From Gigaspora margarita (Eukaryota > Glomeromycota > Glomeromycetes > Diversisporales > Gigasporaceae), in contig WTPW01000081.1 in NCBI GenBank assembly GCA_009809945.1, positions 520,084-584,083 on the forward strand: a stretch of DNA of 64,000 nt, written 5' to 3'. A program made the position numbers and the translations under genes. Shown here one piece after another: positions 58,215 through 64,000 of this stretch (position 1 is its first letter; each line of letters opens with the position of its first letter). The notes below the pieces were generated by a model. That model saw only the letters and a list, made by a program, of their open reading frames with translations, searched no databases and was not told the DNA's origin.

Positions 58215-58560
58215 TAACAGTTTTACATTGATAAAATTGAAATCATATTTTCAAGTTCTTTAACAAATAACTAAAAGCATAATTAATTTCAAAATACAAA
58301 AAAAGAAAAATAAAGAAACAGAAGTAAATAAAATAGTATACATATAACCGAACAGGGGCGTTATTTGAATTTCGATTCGCATTTAACTTATAGGCTGAAT
58401 TCGAAATTACATTCTTGCACGTTATTTCGTGGTTATACGATATAAATAAATAAATATCGCAGAATATTTTCAAAATACGTGAAAGCAAATAACACTAATT
58501 TTTGAAGAAAAAAATATTAAAATAATCAAAAGTCGAAACAATAAAAAGAAGTTAAATATT

Positions 58561-58747
58561 GTCGAGGATGATGCTGAGATTTGGGGTCTCGATTTGAAAT
58601 TATAAGCCCTGCTAAAATCCATATATACTCTTTAAATATCAAATCTACCCCAAACTTTACCCTAGCCCTATAAGACAAAACGCAAAAACACACAAAAAAA
58701 TTTAAATTTATATTAAAATAGATCAAAATTTCAGCATCATCCCCGAC
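58561..58747 (-). mobile_element. 187-bp MITE, constant-core family, copy 3
   Basis: Ends GTCGAGGATGATGCTGAGAT and, reversed, GTCGGGGATGATGCTGAAAT. The core, reversed, has TAGGGCTAGGGTAAAG and a TATATGGATTTTAGCAGGGC line as in the other copies. Flanks AAATATT and AAATAATT are imperfect. Confidence 0.8.
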
Positions 58748-58894
58748 AAATAATTATAGCTTTATTAATTTTACATTGACTTCAAGCGAGCACAAAATTT
58801 AAAGAAAAGTCAATTTATTGATTGGTGAATTTAAAATATATGCACATATAATTTAATTAAAAAAAAAAAAGTTATTTAACCACGTATTGTAGAA

Positions 58895-59644
58895 TTAAGC
58901 AAAACAAATCCGTTCTTTAAGTTGTTTTCTTCGTTTTAACCAGGTAATATAAATGGCAGTAAATACACTTAAAAAAGGCAATGCATAATAAAAAACACCA
59001 TTGTCAGGATCAACCCCATTTGCTTTGTAAACAATGATAATACGGATTAACAATTCAAGGAGAAATACAAATCCCCAAACTGCTGTTACGATGATGAGTG
59101 GTCTTCGGAACGATGCATAAGTCTTCCAATATCTTTCACAACGGTCAGGAAAAGGTTCATCTTTTGTTAAACCTTGATAATTTCCTATATTAAAATGTTT
59201 ACTACAATAATATAAAAAAGGCCGCATCTCAAATGATCCAACCTTGATCGGAATTAAAGTAATAACAAGCACCAGACCGATTACACCAAATACAAATGAT
59301 ACTCCTAATGAATAAAATTTTGAAACTTTTTGAAATGATACCAATATAATTGCAGAAACCCATCCGATTATACTAAGCATTCCTATAACATCAAATTGTT
59401 TATAAATGATAAGATTAAAGATTATTGAAATAGTCGGTGGAATAATTGATATAGCTAATGCCCAGATAGTTCTTGAAAGAATAAAGTAAAGCACGAGTGG
59501 TATATGGATAGCGAGAAATATAACTAATGTAATTCTTAATGTTATTATTGCCTTAGCCCTTGGGGTCAAGTCAGTTTGAAATGATGAAAAAGCAGGTGGT
59601 TGAGTTACATTATGTTCATCATTTGATCCATTAAGATGAGACAT
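58895..59644 (-). CDS. Six-span membrane protein, 249 residues
   Basis: One open exon, ATG 59644 to TAA 58895. A polar N-terminus (1-30; MSHLNGSNDEHNVTQPPAFS) is followed by hydrophobic spans at about 35-56, 60-81, 86-104, 112-133, 183-205 and 217-236. Between spans 4 and 5 is a conserved-looking 50-residue loop with FYLYY-like RPFLYYCSKHF, EPFPDRCERYW and SFRRP. The C-terminus is basic (WLKRRKQLKERICFA). The layout resembles the VC0807/septation-A-like membrane family found in fungi, but I cannot confirm it. Substrate unknown. No introns or lesions. MITEs flank it within 150 bp on both sides (58561-58747 and 59791-59992). Confidence 0.8.
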   Translation of the reverse strand: MSHLNGSNDEHNVTQPPAFSSFQTDLTPRAKAIITLRITLVIFLAIHIPLVLYFILSRTIWALAISIIPPTISIIFNLIIYKQFDVIGMLSIIGWVSAIILVSFQKVSKFYSLGVSFVFGVIGLVLVITLIPIKVGSFEMRPFLYYCSKHFNIGNYQGLTKDEPFPDRCERYWKTYASFRRPLIIVTAVWGFVFLLELLIRIIIVYKANGVDPDNGVFYYALPFLSVFTAIYITWLKRRKQLKERICFA

Positions 59645-59790
59645 TCTACATTTAAAAAAAGCTATTGGTGAGTTTAATATGATTTACTTTGAAATAAAAT
59701 ACTAATAATAATGTTAAAATTTGATTGCATAATCTGAGATACGAGCCATAATGGTTACTCGCTTATAGAATGCCGGGCACTACATTTAAT

Positions 59791-59992
59791 GTCGCGGATG
59801 ATCTTGAAATCAGATGATGATGAAATTTGGTCAAATATAAGCCCTACCAATATTCATCTATATTCTTTATTAATAGTTCTAACCCTAAATTCAAACACAA
59901 TCATAAAAAAAAAGAACTCCCAAAAAAAATTTGAAAAATCGTACATAAAATAGATCCAAATTTCACCATCTAATTTCACGATCATCCATAAC
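59791..59992 (-). mobile_element. 202-bp MITE, constant-core family, copy 4
   Basis: Ends GTCGCGGATGATCTTGAAAT and, reversed, GTTATGGATGATCGTGAAAT. Exact flank ATTTAAT at 59784-59790 and 59993-59999. The core, reversed, has TAGGGTTAGAACTATT and AGAATATAGATGAATATTGG. It lies about 150 bp upstream of the membrane-protein ATG, so it may sit in its promoter. Confidence 0.85.
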
Positions 59993-59999
59993 ATTTAAT

Positions 60000-60780
60000 A
60001 ATACTACATCCAGCATTTTGAAACCATTATCGCCTCGTTATTATCTGACAAGCATAAAATTCCGTTATTATACTTACTTTAAAGGATGTACTTTGTTACT
60101 GTAATTGTCAAGGAAATTTGGAATTAGACTATGTCAATTCAAGAAACCTTTTAAGAAATTAGCAGCTTTTAGTTACTCTTTTATAAAATTTTCATTTGTT
60201 ATTGTCACAGCGAAACGGAAAATATATTATAAATACCAAAATAGTAAAAATACAAATCGGACTTTCATATCCGTGGTCAGTGTTAGCAAATGACCAGGTC
60301 ATAACAGGTCATATTACTAGGTAAAGATAAAAATGGAATTATTATGGCCAATCAAATATGAAATCATTCCAAAAATGAATTTGATTGAATAAAAATTTTT
60401 TTGACCATTTCGAAATAAAATAGAATTTTATAATGGAAGTATCACCATCCCTTGGTGGAATGTACGAAATCAGTCTAATTACAAAAGTAGTGCATGTGAT
60501 CTAAACTAATCAAGGCTTTTTGTAACTAAATTTTTATATCCAATTCGGGTGGTGCGCATTTCACAAACAAAGTAACTCTGGTCATTTGTTGTTAGAGTCA
60601 GTTTAGAATTACAGCTGTTTTCATAATTTCTGGGCCACCCTAAAAAAATTTGCCGAAGTCTATTCGACCGAAGTCGATAAGTTATATAATAAGATTCAGT
60701 AACGATATATCAGATACGTAATTTAATAAGATCAAGTGACTAATATATATTACAATAAGACTAAATATCTTGTAATTCGT
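60000..60780. other. No gene seen
   Basis: 60258-60310 holds CAGTGTTAGC and GACCAGGTCATAACAGGTCA words like the 15-kb TGGTCAT repeat. The rest is unassigned. Confidence 0.4.
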
Positions 60781-60781
60781 A

Positions 60782-61266
60782 AATTTCAATGCCTACTCTT
60801 TGGCACGATCCATTTTCGTTCAAACGAAGCCTTTATTCATTTCTAATTATTTTTCGGAAATTTTGTTTTTAAAAAATTGTGTAAAATTTCAATTCCTATT
60901 CTTTGGCAAGTTTCATTTTCATTTAAACGAAGCCTTAATTTCATTTCTAATTATTTTTCGATGAAAATTCGTTTTTAAAAAATTGTGTAAATTTTCAATT
61001 CCTATTCTTTAAGATCCATACGAAGCCTTTATTCATTTCTAATTATTTTTCGACGAAAATTCGTTTTTAAAAAAAAAGCATTCATTCATTTCTAATTACT
61101 TTTTGACGAAAATTAATTTTTAAAAAATTGTGTAAAATTTCAATTCCTATTCTTTGGCAAAATCCATTTTCATTCAAATGAAGCCTTTATTCATTTTAAT
61201 TATTTTTCGACGAAAATTCGTTTTTTAAACAATTAAACTAAATTTCGATTCCTATTCTTTGGCAAG
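60782..61266. repeat. Tandem repeat, about 4.5 units of 105 bp
   Basis: Units begin AATTTCAATTCCTATTCTTTGGCA and contain ATTCATTTCTAATTATTTTT, CGACGAAAATTCG and TTTTTAAAAAATTGTGTAA. The third and fourth units are internally deleted. Confidence 0.9.
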
Positions 61267-61530
61267 ATAAATAAATATAAACATATAAAATTTTTTACTT
61301 TGATTTCGTTTATCATAATTCTTTATGCATTCTCGACAAATGTTAATAATATCTTGGTAGCTTGGAATCCTAACCCGAGATTCATTTTTAAACCAGTCGA
61401 AAATTCATGATCATAATTAACTTTTTAATAGCGGCACCTGTTCGAGTAATATATTTGTTATAAAAGTCTAATTTATATTCAATTCCTTTTTTTTACATTT
61501 CTTGCTAAGGTTAATTGGTTGAAATAAACA

Positions 61531-61658
61531 TTTTTTTTCCATAATTTTTGTACAAACTATGCACACCAAACATGGATTGAGCTTCATAGTAAAATTTTTT
61601 TTCCATAATTTTTGTACAAACTATGCACACCAAACATGGATTGAGCTTCATAGTAAAA
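61531..61658. repeat. Perfect 64-bp tandem duplication
   Basis: 61531-61594 and 61595-61658 appear identical (core ACAAACTATGCACACCAAAC). Identity implies a very recent duplication or an assembly slip. Confidence 0.95.
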
Positions 61659-61754
61659 TTTTTTTTGATAGCACTTTTATATTGGTATATATAAGCTATA
61701 TTTCAAATATTAGATAAGAATTTTAGGGTTTCTTTTTTTTGAAATACAACATTC

Positions 61755-61890
61755 TCTAAAAAATAAAATAAAATAAAATAAATAAAATAAAAAAAATAAA
61801 ATAAAATAAATAAAATAAAATAAAATAAAATAAATAAAATAAAATAAAATAAATAAATAAATAAATAAATAAAATAAATAAATAAATAAG
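61755..61890. repeat. (AAATA)n/(AAAT)n microsatellite
   Basis: About 135 bp of AAATA and AAAT units. Open minus-strand frames here, made of Phe/Ile/Leu/Tyr, are a by-product. Confidence 0.95.
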
Positions 61891-61901
61891 AATTTTATAT
61901 T

Positions 61902-62229
61902 TTGGCGCATATGCAGTGTGATGCGACTCATAAGTTCTGGTGTAATGTGAGATCAAAACAATAATTAATTCATTAGTTTAGGGTTAGAGTGAGGGTAGGG
62001 TTACGTTAAGATTAGGTTAGGGTTGGGGTAGATTATTTTAGCAAAGGTTCTAACCCAAAATTTTGTGAGGAATTTTTTTTGTTAGAACATGAAAGGTAGT
62101 TTCATAAGCAAAATTTTGAGCTACAAGCGATTTTTTAGAAATATCACTATTTTTTTGATTTCATGTTATACCTGATCTTACAATCTGATTGGTTGATCAA
62201 ATAAGTGCGTTACAATGCACATGCGCCAA
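61902..62229. mobile_element. TIR element, about 330 bp
   Basis: Left TTGGCGCATATGCAGTGTGA and right, reversed, TTGGCGCATGTGCATTGTAA. The interior has TTAGGGTTAGAGTGAGGG and GGTTAGGGTTGGGG. No clear target repeat. Confidence 0.6.
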
Positions 62230-62234
62230 ATTAC

Positions 62235-62880
62235 ATAAACCAATAAATAAAATAATTAAATAAATAAAATAATTAAATAAATAAAAAAATATATAAATAA
62301 ATAATAATAAAAAAAAAAGAGAACTATATATTCTCTATAAAAAAAACAAGCCTACATGTTCTCCTAAAACAAACCTTTATAAAAAAAACTTAATATTATT
62401 ACTTTACATTTTTTATTAGAGTGCTAACAGATATTATATAATATCTTTAGAGAGAAGTGTCAGAAAAATCTTATGCTATACATATATAATATATATAATT
62501 TATAGATTAAACCTTTGAGCTTTAATTAAAATTAGGATCTTTATATATGATTTATAAGCTCTAAATTAATGGGCCCTATTTTTAATAGATATTATTGTAG
62601 ATTATTTCTTTTTTTGGCCAAAAAAGCCCTAAATTACAAGAATCTAATGTAAACAAAGATCTACTTTTAAATTTATATAAAATACAAAATATACCAAAGT
62701 AATATATTTTTGAGTCAAAATCATTATCAACTCTTTTTAATGATCACTTCTTCAGCAAATTTTATATATAAATATATATCAATTACTAACCGGTAAGATA
62801 TATATCGATACTAAATATTTCTGCTGATTTCTATCAATACAGCAATAGTGATAGTAATCAATATATATCTGATATAGATA
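62235..62880. other. No gene seen
   Basis: A/T-rich with (AAATA)n and TATATA tracts. Nothing supported. Confidence 0.4.
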
Positions 62881-62886
62881 TTAATT

Positions 62887-63112
62887 GTGACAGATCATAA
62901 TGAAATCAGATCATAATGAAATTTGAACTTATTTTATAACCGATTTTTAAATTTTTTTTGGGCCTTTTTTGTTAGGTTTTTTTTTATAGTTAAGTTAGGA
63001 TTTAGGGTTAGGGTTATTTGAAAAAGAGTATAGGTGGATTTTAGTAGGGCTTATATTTTTAAATTGAGACCCCTAAATTTCATTATGATCTGATTTCATT
63101 ATGATCTGCAAC
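62887..63112 (+). mobile_element. 226-bp MITE, constant-core family, copy 5
   Basis: Flank ATTAATT at 62880-62886 and 63113-63119. The ends carry the tandem pair AGATCATAATGAAATC/AGATCATAATGAAATT and its inverse. The core has GGGCCTTTTTTGTTAGG, TTAGGGTTAGGGTTA and AGAGTATAGGTGGATTTTAG. Closest to copy 1 (7401). Confidence 0.85.
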
Positions 63113-63582
63113 ATTAATTGACATATATCTAATATGATATCAATTAATAATATTATATTCACATAATCATGCTTTTTGCAAATTTTTAAACATTTTACAT
63201 GTTTTCACAAGGTTTTGCAATTTATTATAAAATTTTATTTTTTTATTTATTATTAGTATGCATTATTTTTAAATTCAATATACATTTTTAATCAATATTA
63301 TATATTTTATTATATCCTATTCTAATATTATAAAATAATGCCCGTATGCAAATGTTCTCTTTATGCATATATGTGCATAACCTCTTGAATTTAACTTTAT
63401 AAGGATTATGATCATTGTACTGTAATTATGCATGTAATAGTATTATCATAATTACGTAATTCGTACGGAATGCATAATGCCGTAATAATTCGTAATTTGT
63501 CTATTACTATGAATTAATAATCAGTTTGTCTCGATTATTTCTTTTTTAGAAATCAACTTATCTTTCAGATTGAAAATTTAGA

Positions 63583-64000
63583 AGCATGATAGTTCGAGAC
63601 TAGCAAGATAGTTAGTAGCACAGTAGTATTTTTTTTTCTTTACTTTTTTTTTATTACTGTACTAATTTTTCATGCGATAATGAAAGTAGCATGATAGTTT
63701 GGAACATAGCAAAATAGTTAGATAGGACGGTAGTATTTTTTTTTTATCTATTGTTTCTTTTTCTTTAGCATGATATCAAACATAGTATAATAGTAGAAGT
63801 ATGATAGTTCGGGTGTTAGTGATACAGTAATAATTTTTTTTTAATATATATATAGAGTACTAATGTTTCTTTTTTTTCTTTAGAATGGAACAAAGATGAT
63901 AACGAATATACGATAGTAAAAGCATGATAGTTAAGGACATAGCGAGATAGTTAGTAGCACAGTAGTATTTTATTTTTTATACAGTATTAATGTTTCTTTT
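63583..64000. repeat. Degenerate tandem repeat running off the window
   Basis: Units of about 90-110 bp share AGCATGATAGTT, ATAGC(A/G)A(A/G)ATAGTTAG, (A/G)CAGTAGTATTTT and a T-rich tract. At least four units; the array continues past 64000. Confidence 0.8.

Noticed and set aside
61710-61956. Hydrophobic Phe/Ile/Leu/Tyr minus-strand frames
   Set aside because: By-product of an (AAATA)n microsatellite.

Overview
The window looks like nuclear DNA of an arbuscular mycorrhizal fungus close to Rhizophagus (Glomeromycotina). The signs are very high A+T, short fungal introns with GTAAGT donors, a tandem family of Sel1-repeat/tyrosine-kinase-like genes with a CxxC...CxxC Zn-ribbon before the kinase domain, a Kre9/Knh1-type cell-surface gene, and dense nests of small inverted-repeat transposons. 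The genus is an inference from protein style; no search was run.

Left third (1-13.4 kb): three minus-strand paralogues, A (about 0.2-4.7 kb), B (5.7-8.95 kb) and C (9.0-13.4 kb). The intended protein is Sel1 repeats, then a short linker, a Zn-ribbon and a kinase domain. In B and C the linker is not a normal exon. Between the Sel1 exon and the kinase exon lie 13 introns, mostly 64-110 bp, separated by 12 exons of only 3 nt (one of 6 nt in B). Spliced together they give an open linker that ends in D-R-x3-Y-G-K-C in both genes. A keeps the last four units, one with a damaged donor. Each paralogue carries lesions: A is split by transposons, B has an in-frame stop in the glycine loop region, and C has a one-base frameshift. 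The same loci are partly transposon-free in one paralogue or another, so insertions can be read against empty sites.

13.5-17.3 kb is a run of TIR elements and foldbacks. 17.3-20.5 kb is an unusual intronless, plus-strand cluster of overlapping frames: a large broken charged frame, a 53-residue single-membrane-span peptide, a 188-residue charged protein and a 372-residue Nudix protein. Its layout is like a plasmid, phage or virus, not like the fungal genes around it. 22.3-23.2 kb is an intact two-exon Kre9/Knh1-like surface protein.

23.4-58.5 kb has no host gene that I recognise. It holds hAT-type elements with exact 8-bp target duplications, TA-flanked elements, minisatellites, kilobase-scale nested palindromes, a degraded LINE RNase H region and a MULE/FAR1 transposase fossil scattered among foldback elements. 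58.9-59.6 kb is an intact six-span membrane protein gene. The right end is minisatellite, microsatellite and MITE sequence.

The leading candidate for something new is the array of single-codon microexons in the Sel1-kinase genes. Second is the Nudix-bearing overlapping cluster.
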